The notes under the pieces: generated by a model | Told to the model about the DNA's origin: nothing | The model's input: the letters and a program-made list of their open reading frames with translations, nothing else | Database searches by the model: none | From: Cristatella mucedo | Lineage: Eukaryota; Bryozoa; Phylactolaemata; Cristatellidae | Direction: 5' to 3' | Assembly (NCBI GenBank): GCA_009760855.2 | Contig: WPIO01000024.1 | Location: 5,565,001-5,611,614 of the forward strand | DNA length: 46,614 bases | Translations under genes and position numbers: made by a program | Shown: piece by piece, positions 23,788-35,217 of the stretch | Position numbering within the stretch: the first letter of the stretch is position 1 | Layout: each line of letters starts with the position of its first letter

Positions 23788-25020
23788 TAATGTAATTTAA
23801 TAAATGTATCTCCGTCAGTAACTCCACAAAGTCATAAAGACCATGTGGGTGTTACGCAGGAGAGTTTTGTATAGCACACTCACAGCCTAAGCAGCTTTCG
23901 GTACGCATTCGGTAGCCAACAGACTTCGTCTCACGCAACAAAGAGAAAGTGGGAAGCATAGCACAGTCAGGAGAGCAGTTGAGGTAGTGGAGCATGCATG
24001 GAAGTAGCAGCTCAGGACCGCTGAAAAGGATGAGCCTTAGTCGGCAGTAGGAGAGTAGTTGTCGTTTCGTAAGAATTGTGGAAGCGAGTTCCACAGTCTA
24101 GGACCTGCAGAGCTAAAGCTTCTGTCACCAACTGTCTTTAAGCTGAGGAATGGGACAGCTAGTTTATTGTCCACACAGGACCTGAGGGCGCGAACAGGCT
24201 GAAACTGGTGCAGCAGTTCAGCTAGGTACGTAAGAGCCAAGCCGTGGTGGGCCTTGTAGGTCAGCGTAAGAACTTTGCTCTGTATCCTTTGCTCAACCGG
24301 CAACCATCCTAGCTCTTTCAGCAAAGGAGACACGTGCTCAAACCGCTGGGACTTGAAGACCAGCCTTGCAGCCATATTCATAGTCAGCTGTAGTGGCATA
24401 ATAGCTTTCTTTTGCAGCCCAGCCAAAAGGGAATTACAGTAATCAAGCCGAGATAGAACTAAAGACCTAGTTAATTTGTTTACAAGCCACTGTGGGAGAC
24501 AGCTCCTAATCTTGGATAGGGATCGGGTGTGATGGCTAGCTATAGAGGCAGTCTTCTGAATGAAGCTTTTGAAATTTAGGCAGCTGTCGAACACGACACC
24601 TAAATTTTGAGCACGTGGTGATGGTTGCACAATAGCATCACCTATTAGAACAGCAAAGCATTTTAATCCAACCACACGCTTAGGGTGTCCTAAGAGCAGC
24701 AGTTCGGTTTTGTCATCACTTAATTTCAGCAAGTTTTCCGACATCCAGGATCGAATATCGGCAAGGCAAGCATTCAGTTTCTCAGTTGCTGCAACAGATT
24801 CCGACGGTTTGAATCACAAATACAACTGAGTATCGTCAGCATAGAAGTGACATCCTATTCCACGTGCCTTAATCACTTTTTCAAGTGGTTGTGTATAAAT
24901 GGAGAACAGCAAGAGACCGAATACAGACCCTTGAGGGACTCCACAGGTGACCCTTTTCATGTCTGAGACCTGACCCCCACACGACACGGATTGAACACGA
25001 TCAGACAAGTAAGATTTAAA
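23788..25020 (-). mobile_element. LINE-A copy with part of the polymerase domain
   Basis: The longest LINE-A copy here, minus strand. In element order: a frame at 25008-24814 with SDRVQSVSCGGQVSDMKRVT, GVPQGSVFGLLLFSIY and the catalytic FYADDTQLY, so it is the palm of a CR1/L2-type reverse transcriptase; a TGA stop just after LYL; then a 235-codon frame from 24744 with SDDKTELLLLG, QNLGVVFDSCLNFKSF, RLDYCNSLLAGL, RLVFKSQRF and GPRLWNSLPQF. The 3' untranslated region and tail end at 23788. 5' truncated inside the palm and interrupted, so inactive. Confidence 0.9.
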
Positions 25021-25360
25021 TCACTTTCTTCAGAAGCACCATCACTAATCGCATGCTGGGAGTCCAAGCCAGGATTCAGGGAATAAAGAGAAGTAAAGAT
25101 AATAAGATAAAGATAAAGAGAGGTAAAAAGCGGTCACGAATAGCTTGTCTTTTTTCTGTCGAGTTATTGTGTGCAACTACATCGACAACACATGCGACCT
25201 TTGCATTGCACCATTTTCGTCTCTAGCTTCAATAAAAACAAATGTATCGGAGTTTCCGCAAGCCACCAGATGTCTCATAGAATGTATTGATAAGTGAGTG
25301 GGTTACACCAGAATGACCACAAGGACCAAACAGCCAAATAGCCTGAGTGCAGAAACGGTT

Positions 25361-25438
25361 GGCAATGATGGCTGGCAATGATGGCTGACAATGATGGCTG
25401 GCAATGACTGCTAGCAATGATGGCTGGCAATGGTGGCT
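25361..25438. repeat. 13-bp minisatellite, six units
   Basis: Unit GGCAATGATGGCT repeated six times with one to three changes in the later units. Confidence 0.9.
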
Positions 25439-25449
25439 GTCAATGGGCG

Positions 25450-26480
25450 CCACGAATAATGCTCGGCCTTGAGCCAGATGAAGGAGCCAGAGAGAGCAAA
25501 TACAAGTAGAGAATGACCGGCTGCATTTTCAAGGAAAAGAGTCAGACTGAGCTTGAAAGAGGGTTCGGAAAATTGAAAATCTCTTTTGAAACCACTGCCA
25601 GCCGGTAGCCAGTTGAAGGTAGGGTAAACTAGCAGCTAGGCTTTTGCACTTAAATGGTTAGCTGAAAATAAAATCAGCCTTTATAAAAGCCCACTGACTT
25701 GTTTTGACGCAGGTCTATATGTGCATTGAAAGTCATACCGATGAAAGAATCCTTCGCGCTGACAGATATCCGCACTAGGATGTCGAACAACCAGGATGGT
25801 GGCACCGGCAAGACTGCAGCATCTACACAGACTAGCTACCATAATCCTTCTACGTGCGAGAAGCGCGGACTCCAGCTCAACTCCTGCTTGAGGATGTTAC
25901 CACTAATCACTTGGTAATTCTGTAGCCAATCATTTGGATTCCGTCAAAGGATGGTTCATGGGGTGGAAAATCATCTAAGAAAATTTGAAAGAGCATGCAA
26001 CTCATTGAATGGCTTTATTCGGGTTAGTTGAAAGGGCTAAAAAAATTCCAAATAAAAATTGCATGCATTGTAAGCATGTCCTCGGCGAGGCCACGTCGAA
26101 TAAGTCCACCATGTCTCTCACTACTAACAAAACAGCATATCTCGTCCTACAACTTTTTTTTTTATTAAAGTACAGCAGCAGCTCAGATAGGTCACGGGCT
26201 CTTTGCTATTACCGTGGCCTTGTCTAGAGGTCTCCGGCTTGAAATTTCCAATAATTACAAAAAATAACTACAACTGGTAAGTCCCGTGCGAATAAATGCA
26301 AGCATATCTTATTGATTTTAGGATAACAAAGTATAGAAACTTTGAAGACTTTCTTTAGAAGCTCTTCTAGGAACCAATTAAGCTAAAAGAAATCGTGGAA
26401 GCAACGAGAAAATCAGCTTAAAAAGCACGATTAAAACTCTCGTATACGTGGCTTTAGAGAAATCAGCGTTGTCTTGGTAC
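25450..26480. other. No gene recognised downstream of P450 gene A
   Basis: Should contain the gene A 3' untranslated region. TTTATT on the plus strand (AATAAA in gene orientation) occurs near 26161 and 26012, both more than 300 bp past the stop codon. Confidence 0.4.
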
Positions 26481-26934
26481 AGCCCTAACAAAGCATTCTG
26501 GGGGTGAAAGAACAGAGTGCAATTTTGTACTTTCTCGGATCGGGATCTGCTTCCGGTCGATGCACATCCGGCAGAAGAGTAAACCGTTGAAGGAGACTAA
26601 CAACTAACAAGAATATTCTTGCGAGCAAAAATTGCTCGCCGGGACAAGTTCTTCGTCCTGCTCCAAAGACAATAAAGCTACAAAAGAATGTAATCTTAAT
26701 TTGCATGTCATAAGTACGATTAGCAGATTCAAGTTCACATCAAAAATGCCCTGAGTACACATGCAGGTGCTTATTTAACTAACTCATCTTCTACAAGAAA
26801 AATGGACTCTGGAACTGTCAGCAAGCTTGCAGCTGGCATTGAGTGGTTGCCAGCATCAGAGCTCAAACTCACAACCCAATGTGTTGAGATCCAGACCCTT
26901 GCCCTTATTAGTGCTTTCAGAGAACCATAAATCT

Positions 26935-27084
26935 TTGTAAAAGAAAATACTTGCTGATTTAACAGCCTCTTTGGTATAGAAACATTACGGCTATCACCAC
27001 CAGTTGCAGCTGCGATAAAAGATCGCCCAGAGTAGGGCTTGAACCCATGACCTCGGGAGCGCGGTCGTGAAAAGCAACCATTTC
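26935..27084 (-). mobile_element. SINE-1 copy in P450 A intron 7
   Basis: Reversed SINE-1 from GCTGATTTAACAGCCTCTTT through AAAGATCGCCC to the B box region (GGGCTTGAACCC) and GGTCGTGAAAAGCAACCATT. The end of the head is cut where the next element's TAATAATA begins. Confidence 0.75.
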
Positions 27085-27180
27085 ATAATAATAATATAAT
27101 CTATTTGTATAGCACCCTAAGAGAATTTAATCACTATTCAGGCGCTTCACATAGGCGCTTTACCTAGTGTTGCATCATGG
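27085..27180 (-). mobile_element. SINE-2 or LINE-B tail inserted at the end of a SINE-1
   Basis: TAATAATATAATCTATTTGTATAGCACC... reversed stem-loop tail, then CAGGCGCTTCACATAGGCG as in SINE-2 (41819-41948), then decayed head sequence. Confidence 0.6.
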
Positions 27181-27339
27181 CTCGCAAGTAAGTACTTTGG
27201 ATATCATTTATATATCCTAGTACTTGTAAGTACTTTATATATTCTTTATCAAATGAGAACTCAAGATGGCATCGGCTGAACCTGCCTTGCAAGCGACATA
27301 GACATAACTAACATAGCAAAGCGGCCTACAGTGCATAGC

Positions 27340-27607
27340 CGACAAAATCATAGCGTTCAGTGGGTCCATATGATTCGTCCTTTGTGTGCTTATGCGAGCT
27401 GACACTGTGCATGCTGCCATTAACCATGTTTGCATAATGACCACGTGCATGTCACCATTATCAATGTTATTCTTGTCGTCATCGAACAGGCTACCACTAA
27501 CCATTCGATCACGCTCCCTTTTCAGCAAATGTAAAGTGCCTAGAAAGAGACTGGGTTCTCTGATGGTGCTATAACAAATGCATTATTGTTTTTATTATTA
27601 TTATTAT
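27340..27607 (+). mobile_element. LINE-B 3' end in P450 A intron 7
   Basis: 3' untranslated region (CTGACACTGTGCATGCTGCC) and tail (AAAGTGCCTAGAAAGAGACT ... GGTGCTATAACAAATGC) with ATT repeats. Opposite to the host gene. Confidence 0.8.
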
Positions 27608-28497
27608 AAGTCAGCTCAACCAAATGGCATCTGCAATAGCATCAGCAGTTGCAGGAATGCACCCATCGATATCATCACAAAATACAGCTTGCAAACTTAA
27701 ACAAGCCCGAGCATGAAAACTCGGGCAATAAGACGAAAAGGCTTAACCATGAGCTCAATGTATTATATTAAAGGTAGTCCACTGAATTTAAGAAAAGTGA
27801 TAGCAGAAAATTTTCAAATAATATGCAACTCACTTTGATCTCGTTGGATGATCGTGATTGTGAATTTGTCCACATTCATTAAGAAATCGATTGGGCCGAA
27901 ACGAGAAAGGTTCTGGGTATATGGCTTCATTATGGTGAATACTCCAGCTGTTGATCAAGACCTAAAGCAAATTGTTGGTTGCCATACATTACGTACTGAA
28001 TGTGTTACTGAACAACTAATGTATAAGTCGTTTCCGTTCATAGTGGATTCAATGCGGTACTTCAGTAACCAGAAAACTCTGACATCATAAAAGCGTTCGC
28101 CTTCATCAGCAGAAGACTTAGAAAAACTGTAGTCAGCTACAGTACAATACTCACTCTAGTGTTTGCCGAAATTAAATATCCGCCAACAGTAGTATCATTT
28201 AACGTCATATGAGGAAGCATCAATGGTGCAATAGTGGTGTACCTCAGAAATTCGAGAATAAAAGCTTGAGTGCAAGGCATCTCTGACCTTTCAACGCAGA
28301 GTGAAGTAAGAAGCATTAAACGTGAACAGAGGACCACGACAAACTATTGAGCATTCTCCAAGTCAAATGCCATTTAATTAATAGTCTTTTGGCTGGCGAT
28401 GAATCGCATTTTTTACGATACCATATATATCTGGAATAACGAACAACCTCAGACAATATTCTAGAAAACTGTTATTTAACATAAAAAGGTACCGCTC

Positions 28498-28526
28498 AAC
28501 TTGCGTTTCCTAACGAAACGCAAGTT
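28498..28526. repeat. Perfect 12-bp inverted repeat (hairpin) in P450 A intron 5
   Basis: AACTTGCGTTTC (28498-28509), loop CTAAC, then GAAACGCAAGTT (28515-28526). All 12 pairs match. Confidence 0.9.
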
Positions 28527-30537
28527 TGATTACTGCTAAGAGTATTTTTAGTAAGAAAAACATAATTTTCTTTTAAGTTAAGGTAGGACACTGCGTGTTT
28601 CTCTCAGGAGAGTAAAAGTATTACAGATACCAAAATGCTTCGACCAGCGGGTGCTGCAATGCATAGGCATAGCTGCCATAGTACTACTAAAAGTAAACTC
28701 CAATTATTAACCAGCGATCGAGCTTGTTTTGACGCAAATAACTATGACGGCATCGCATTAGAAAGCCCTTTGTCGGCGGATTTGTTTCTGTTTTTAATGC
28801 CACACAATTTGTTTTCAACGGTGCATTTTTGGCAAACTGCTTTTGCGATATGACCAGCTCAAAAGTGCTGCTATAGCCATTCCTATGCAACACTTTCGAA
28901 CTCATAAGATATTCAAGTAGGTCCATAAAATAGGCGTCGCTTTTCTCATTTCATTGCAAATTGTATTTTCTAATTACCGTACCGTTCAGTTTTTAGCATC
29001 CCTAGAAAGTATGCATAAGGATTTTGAAAAAATGTATCAACTTCGATACGAACCCCCAATAGCTCATACTTTTACTGTCAGAGCCTTATCGGCCAGACGA
29101 CTATAAGAAACGAACTTGTGCTTTAAAAAAGGCTTGCAATCTCCAACAATCGCGTCGATTTCTTCTTGGATCTTGACCTGCCATTCCGAATGCTTGAGCA
29201 GAATCAAAAATGCTGCTTGCATTGTCCTTGCAGTGGTGGACGAACCTGTAATAGCAAAGACGCATAAAAGGGCATCCAGTTTCACACAGTAAGTATTTTG
29301 CATCTTCAAATAGCGATAAAAAAGATCGCCACACGAGCACAGCAGAGCAAAAGCAATCGCTTTAAAGGGTTTCTATGACAGCCACGCCACCAGCGGGCCT
29401 TCAGGTACCGACTTCGAATCTCTAAATTGTTGATTAATACATTCACGCAAGTGTTCGAAAAGTTCTAGTTCTTCTCGAGTGCTTTGCCTTTGCTTTGTTA
29501 TCTGCCATCTGTAGTAATAATAGTACTACCTAGCCCAGTTACGAAAAAGAAAGGGTTACTTGTCCGATACCAAAATGAATTACTTGGGAAGCAAGTCCGA
29601 CTTACGATAATAGAAACACAAGTCCAAACTGCAGTTCAAGCTAAAGTGTGTTGGCATCTAATCTTTTTAAATTAAAATTTTTATTAAACTGGATCTCTTT
29701 TGTTTTCTGTATGGATTTCTTTCCTTTACAAATATTCAGTACTAAAACCTTTCCCTCGACCATCACATGCCCTATCAGGAATGGAGAGGTTGCACCTGCC
29801 CTGCATGCAATCACGGTCACAGGTATCACGGCAATTATCAAAATAGAACAGCTGCAAAAATTAGATTGCTTAGACCAGCAATACAATATCAATTGAAAAC
29901 TAAAATGACCGCCTCATTCGTAACCACTTTGTAAATCCATCATGTACACGCCGAAGAGAAGTGGTCTAAATGGTAAGTCAAGCTTACCAAACGGCAGCAA
30001 TATATGCCGTCAATGATCTTTCTTTCTGTACGAGCACACCGAGGGAGCTTTGTTCATACAAAAAAAAGTAAGTGCATTTGAAACAAGTTTCAAAAATTTG
30101 GTAATCTTGTACGTTTTCGTCGACCGCATTTTCAGGCAATTAGTTTAAAAAGTTGCTATGACAGACAATGGCTATATGAGCATGTTGTCTGCGACGGATG
30201 TTACTTAGGAGTCTACAGTACTAAGAAAAACTCTCTACGAATCCCTGAGAAATATTTCCTTTATGTTAGCCATTTTTACCAACATTTCTACCATCCCAGT
30301 GATCAGCAGTAGGTGAATAAATGTATCTACATTCAGTTTCGTTTGGAATACTTATTTCAGTGGAGAACTTTTCCGCAGGTGTATACAAGACAATGGCTTA
30401 ACAGAGGCAAAGTGTAAGCACCCCAAGACCAGGTCGTAGTTTAACGTCCTGCGACAGACGATCTTCGACCGCCCTTTGCATACAGTAGAGAGTTCATGGG
30501 TGCAGCCCCACTGTGTACTCATATAAGAAGCTAGATT

Positions 30538-30539
<2 letters not shown>

Positions 30540-30586
<47 letters not shown>
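30540..30586. repeat. TA microsatellite beside the exon 4 donor of P450 A
   Basis: About 23 TA units, starting only a few bases into intron 4 (donor GTAAAATGATATAT). Confidence 0.95.
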
Positions 30587-30588
<2 letters not shown>

Positions 30589-31054
30589 TTTTACCAGCTA
30601 TAATTATATCCAGAACGTAGGAGGTGATCTGCGCATCATCCCATGTGAGGCGAGAGCTGGCATCAACGTAGGCACTGTTAGAAGCTATGAGCTCATCGAC
30701 AATGCCTCTTGGATTGGAGGGATCATAGGTCACCTGTAATCACAAGAGCGTTGCATCGAGTCACTCGGTGCGCAAGTATTTGCTCCTCTTACGCTCTCAG
30801 TTGTTCAAAAAACGTAAGATCACTCACACGAGCTTGTTTCACTTTGCTTGTAATTAATCTGTTAGTCCATGCCTCGAATCGCCGGAGATTAGCCATGCAT
30901 TATCCGAAAATTCCGGTGAATCTGAGCCAAGGAAAGCTGTCCAGCTCTTTACCAGGTGAATTAGGCGACGTGTGTTCAATAAGGGATGTGATGAACTGGA
31001 TGATGTCTCTGACAACCGGATGATCATAGGGATAGCGCTCACCGTATAGCTGAA

Positions 31055-32055
31055 AGATTAAATGTTAAATCCCAGGCCCGCGTGCATGCGTCATCGTCGA
31101 AGAATTAAAGAAAGCAGCTCAGCATCAGCGGCAAAACTTTGTAAGAACACATAACGAGCGGCGCTTTTTCTACAAACAAATTTAGACGGTGGACCTCGAC
31201 AATGACTATGGTAAACACTGAGCGTTAACTTTCAACTCCAGCTGATCGCATACAATTTTAATTGCGTTGGATGAGCTTTAGAATCGTTGCTTTATTTCTC
31301 ACTTTGGCGAGCATTTATTAAGGCGCCTTGCCTGATACTAAGCTCAGATAAAATTTCGGAAAACACTTAGCACTTGCACAGTCGGGACGAAATTCCTCCC
31401 TCTCCCTTTCTTCGACGAGGGCTTTCCAGTTAATAAATCCTTTGAACCGCTGAGCGAATGTTCTACTCATAATTATTTGGGTTTTCAGAGACGTTGATGG
31501 GGCAGGGATTGCACCACCCTTAGGTCTGGTTGACTTCCATCTTGGATGAGCCAAGTGTTGGTAGATTTTAAATAGCCATCAAAGATAGCCCAGATACCAC
31601 CAGTAGTGGTGCCCCGATAGCTGTCCGATCAATTTTTCTGTCCCGACGCTTTACATAGCCTGCTGGATGGGGAGAGCAATAATTGATGGGACAACATCTG
31701 CAATCATGTCGTCTCGATATTTTTCAGGACGACCTAACAAGGGGTTCAGAATATCTAGGCTTAGCGGCCTTTGGTGATTAGTACTTTTCGGCTCCAGTAG
31801 ATTTTTTGGGTAGGAATGAAATACCAACATGCCACTACCCAGGTCATATTATCAAGCACTGCAGCTAGGCGTTCCTTTCTTACCTGCTCCAAACAGTTGA
31901 GTGACAGTAGAATTGTGTGCCATATGTGTAGTATCCTCAAAGAACTAAATCCCTTTCTCAAAGCTGTTCATATACTAAATGGAAAGTATGCCAATCACTC
32001 ATTCATCAAATGCATAAGCATGCAAATAAAAATACACATAGACCCTGCAAATTCT
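31055..32055. other. P450 A intron 2, part without recognised elements
   Basis: A minus-strand frame at 31554-31318 has a protein-like composition (FAQRFKGFINWKALVEERER) but I recognise no family. It could be a transposon relic. Confidence 0.3.
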
Positions 32056-32059
32056 AAGA

Positions 32060-32200
32060 TGAGGATATTTTTAGCTTTTGTCTGAATATCGTTAAGTCAG
32101 AGGATGTCCTGCTGTCGGTTAGTGAAGATTTGAAGGTTTTGGGAATTCGCAAGCTAAGCATACGATCAAAATATTATTTAAAGTTGGTTCGCGATACACC
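32060..32200 (-). mobile_element. LINE-B fragment, very diverged
   Basis: Reversed CGTATGCTTAGCTTGCGAAT ... GACATCCTCTGACTTA resembles the CGTATGCTCCCAAAGCCTTC ... GACATCTCCTGACTTG part of LINE-B at 33480-33888. Confidence 0.45.
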
Positions 32201-32382
32201 TAAACGACTAAAGTCAGAAGCGTGTGTAGTATTGGGAGTTAGTTCTTACAGGTAGGCTGACGAAAGTGAATAAAGGGACTTAAAGTGAATAGCACAACCT
32301 TCAAGTAGATTCGTTGTTTTCATGAGTCAGAGAAGGTTGGTAAATGGTGGGTGTAAGGTAGGAACAGCAGTGTTAAAAAAAT

Positions 32383-32550
32383 CCTAGCTGATTAAACTGC
32401 CACTTTTTGTATAGCGACAGAAGAGCCGTTACAGCTATCACCACCGCTTGCAGTGGCGATAAAGAATCGCCCACCGCAGGAATCGAACCCACGACCTCGG
32501 GACCGAGGTCGTGAAAGCAACCACCTTACACAGTGTGCCATCACGTTAAC
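32383..32550 (-). mobile_element. SINE-1, full-length copy
   Basis: tRNA-derived SINE. In element orientation: A box TGGCACACTGTGTAAGG, anticodon-arm-like hairpin CTCGGTCCCGAG, B box GGTTCGATTCC, then GGGCGATTCTTTATCGCC and an unrelated body to AATCAGCTAGGAT. Internal RNA polymerase III promoter boxes are complete in sequence. Nearly identical to 36873-37035 (about six differences). Confidence 0.85.
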
Positions 32551-32934
32551 AACATACACGCCAAGATAGAGACAGAGAGTGCGACAGAGACAGACAGACA
32601 GAGACTTGATCGTTGAAGAACCTCCGGCAATTCTCACATCGAAGTCATATCCAATAACTAATGAAGGAAAGACTCGATTATTACCGAGAGGCTTCACTCG
32701 TATGACTTCAGTTTTGGCTAACTAGCGGAAAACTTGAAAACTCCTGCATACCGTGAACGTAGAATCTGGTAACGTAAAATCTGTGCTCACTTCTTAGCCA
32801 TTCGCACAAGCTGGATTATATGAACACGTTCCTACTATGCAGATAGGACTGTCTGTGAGGGTGCAGATAATGATAGCCAAGCATTCATGAAATTTAGTGA
32901 CGGAAAAAAGTAAAGCACATGATCTAAGATACAC

Positions 32935-33065
32935 TTACTTTATTTATTTAGCACTCAGACACAATTTAATCTGCATCCAGGTGCTTTAAATGCACCTCAA
33001 AACTGAGTCATTACAGGCGAGCCCAAGACCTGAGTGATTACAGGCGAACACCTTACCACGAGCAA
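32935..33065 (-). mobile_element. SINE-2 copy, degraded
   Basis: In element orientation: a decayed head ending in CTCGTGGTAAGGTGTTCGCC, then AAAGCACCTGGATGCAGATT and GTGTCTGAGTGCTAAATAAA, a diverged version of the LINE-B-type stem-loop tail. Confidence 0.45.
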
Positions 33066-33186
33066 AGATTTCAAATGCTTTGCTAGGATAACCCAGCGAC
33101 GCAATCGATGCCAAGTTATTAATAACGGGGATAATTCAACCTATGTTTTAGCCTATATATAGCTTGCCTGAACGACACAAACCACG

Positions 33187-33375
33187 TCATGTCTCCCAGG
33201 CCTGCAGCGTACAAGCCTTTCGTCGTCTAATGTAAAAGAGGAAACGGCTGTTGCAGCTCTCGTGGTCGCAAAATGCTGCACACATTATGCCGTTGGATTT
33301 ACACGTGCACTTTCCCTGATTACCTGTGCGGGTATCAGTGCACATTACAGGGAAGATATTCTGAAAGGCAGTCAA
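33187..33375 (-). pseudogene. Cys-rich CXC-like fragment, possible transposon relic
   Basis: A 62-codon minus-strand frame with regularly spaced cysteines: GKCTCKSNGIMCAAFC, then DHESC. The C-x-C-(K)-x-N-G-x-x-C pattern resembles the tesmin/TSO1-type CXC zinc motif, also found near the C-termini of some transposon-encoded proteins in invertebrates. No other domain is visible and the frame has no start or splice context. It lies in intron 2 of P450 A. Confidence 0.35.
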
Positions 33376-33479
33376 ATGACCCGAGGATTTGCTTCTGGAA
33401 TTGATCGAGTGGATATTTGTCTTCCAAACATTTGCTCTCGTTTATCTGCTAATGTCCTCCAACTACAAATCTAAAATCC

Positions 33480-33888
33480 TTTCGAGACCGTGCCTTTAGT
33501 TCGTATGCTCCCAAAGCCTTCAACTCACTCCCAAGCTGCGTCACGACATCTCCTGACTTGTCCACATATAAAAAGAAACTAAAAAACATCTATATACAAA
33601 CCTTCACACAACATTTAGTGGGTCCCTGCGATTCGTCCTCTGTGTGCATATGCGTGCTGACACTGTGCATGCTGCTACTAACCACATTTGCATGCTGACC
33701 CTGTGCATGCCACCCCTAACCATGTTATTCATGTTATTCATGTTATTCATGTTATTCATATTGTTTATCAAGCATGATATTACTCATCATTCAATCGTGC
33801 TTCCCTTAGCAGCCAATGTAAAGCGCCTAGAAAGAGATTGAGTTCTCTGAGGGCGCTTTATCAAGTGCATTACTATTATTATTATAAT
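33480..33888 (+). mobile_element. LINE-B 3' end with a 9-bp tandem repeat
   Basis: End of the ORF (GTATGCTCCCAAAGCC...), 3' untranslated region, four copies of CATGTTATT at 33721-33756, tail stem-loop and ATT repeats. Opposite to the host P450 A. Confidence 0.8.
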
Positions 33889-34504
33889 AAGGTCACTCGA
33901 GGCCTCCTTCAATGTAGACATTCACATGCTGCATGGAATTAAAAAACGGGATTCCAAAGGAGATGCTGCCACTCTAGGCTATGAGGAAAAGGCGATTAGC
34001 TTCTTTACGAACTTTTTCTAATCAGGCGAATAACGCGATGCGATGTCAGTCGGTGGTGAGTTCAACGCTTTGGAAGTATAGCGACTGTGGGCATGGTCTC
34101 CGAGACTTCAATGTGACATAGAAGCACCAAAAATGATCAGTCAAAGGATGGCAGTTGGCGCAGCCGAAAGGTTGATGAAAAAAAATTCAGGCAGCTATGC
34201 CGAAGCATACGAGGAGGGGCGTATCGCGTGAGAGACCAAAGCAGTTAAGTGCTAGTCTGCTTAAAACGCAGCAAGCCGAAATTGGTGAGCTAGCGGTGGG
34301 GCTATGTGACAGCTGACAGACACAGAGACAGCTGCTTTCATGTCGGAAAAGCCCCAGCTTGTGCACCCACTGAAATCCTCGCCTTACGATGGAGGGCAAA
34401 TGTAATTACGACAAGACAAATGAGCCTCCACAAATGAACTCCACGCATGGCTCCTCCTAGTAGCTCTTCTACGTCGGATTGGATCGGAGCGCAGGCGGCA
34501 AAGT

Positions 34505-34645
34505 GCTAGTAGCTCTTCGTGAGCCACTAGCCATGGGATCGAGTCGCGTAATGAGGGATTCTTTATCTCCCCTTACCAAGTGGCCGCAGTAGCCGTAAAA
34601 GCTCTCCTGCCGCTAAGTAAATGAGGCTGTTAAATCGTCAAAGCT
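34505..34645 (+). mobile_element. SINE-1 copy, diverged
   Basis: GAGCCACTAGCC, GGGATCGAGTC (decayed B box), GGGATTCTTTATCTCC, GCAGTAGCCGTAAAAGCTCT and GAGGCTGTTAAATC in SINE-1 order. Confidence 0.6.
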
Positions 34646-35129
34646 TAATTATTTTGGGGATTGTCGAGTACCTAGAGGGAGCCCTTTTGCTAGGCAATAC
34701 AAGAGCAAGGGGGACAATTGCATCTCGCTCAGCAACAGTACATGCACGAGTGTCCCCGCTCTTGCTTGCTGAGGCGCTGGGTAGCACAGAGCAGCTGTAC
34801 CGGTTCAGGGAAGGACACAAGCGCCACATGGCCGCTTGAGAGAGGGCGCTGCAGGGGGAGGCACCGCACGCCTACCTGAGTGGCGATGACGTTGCAGATG
34901 AAATTCAGCATCTCGACGCCAGCTTCGAACGTCTTGCCTTCGAGAGTTGATATTCGTTCGATGAATTCGCCCATCTCATCCATTATTATGCGCTCCACTC
35001 GCCCGGCGCCGTCGCTGTGAGCGACGATAAGCTGGCGATGCATTGTCCTCCTCATCTCGACGACCGCCGGAGAGTAAGTCTGCAGCAGCAGAGGCGAGCT
35101 GACCGCCGTCGTTCATGCAGCCTCGCGAG

Positions 35130-35217
35130 GCTACAGCGACGCTACAGCGACGCTACAGCGACGCTACAGCGACGCTACAGCGACGCTACAGCGACGCTAC
35201 AACGACGCTACAGCGAC
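35130..35217. repeat. 11-bp minisatellite in P450 A intron 1
   Basis: Eight head-to-tail copies of GCTACAGCGAC; unit 7 has one change (GCTACAACGAC). It fills a third of the 257-bp intron between exons 1 and 2. Confidence 0.95.

Noticed and set aside
30900-30902. Non-standard genetic code reading TAA as an amino acid
   Set aside because: TAA ends a candidate exon at 7985, and TGA and TAG end the kinase, P450 A, P450 B and the unknown gene. Nothing else suggests recoding.
35130-35217. CRISPR-like array
   Set aside because: Units of 11 bp without spacers: a minisatellite in an animal intron.
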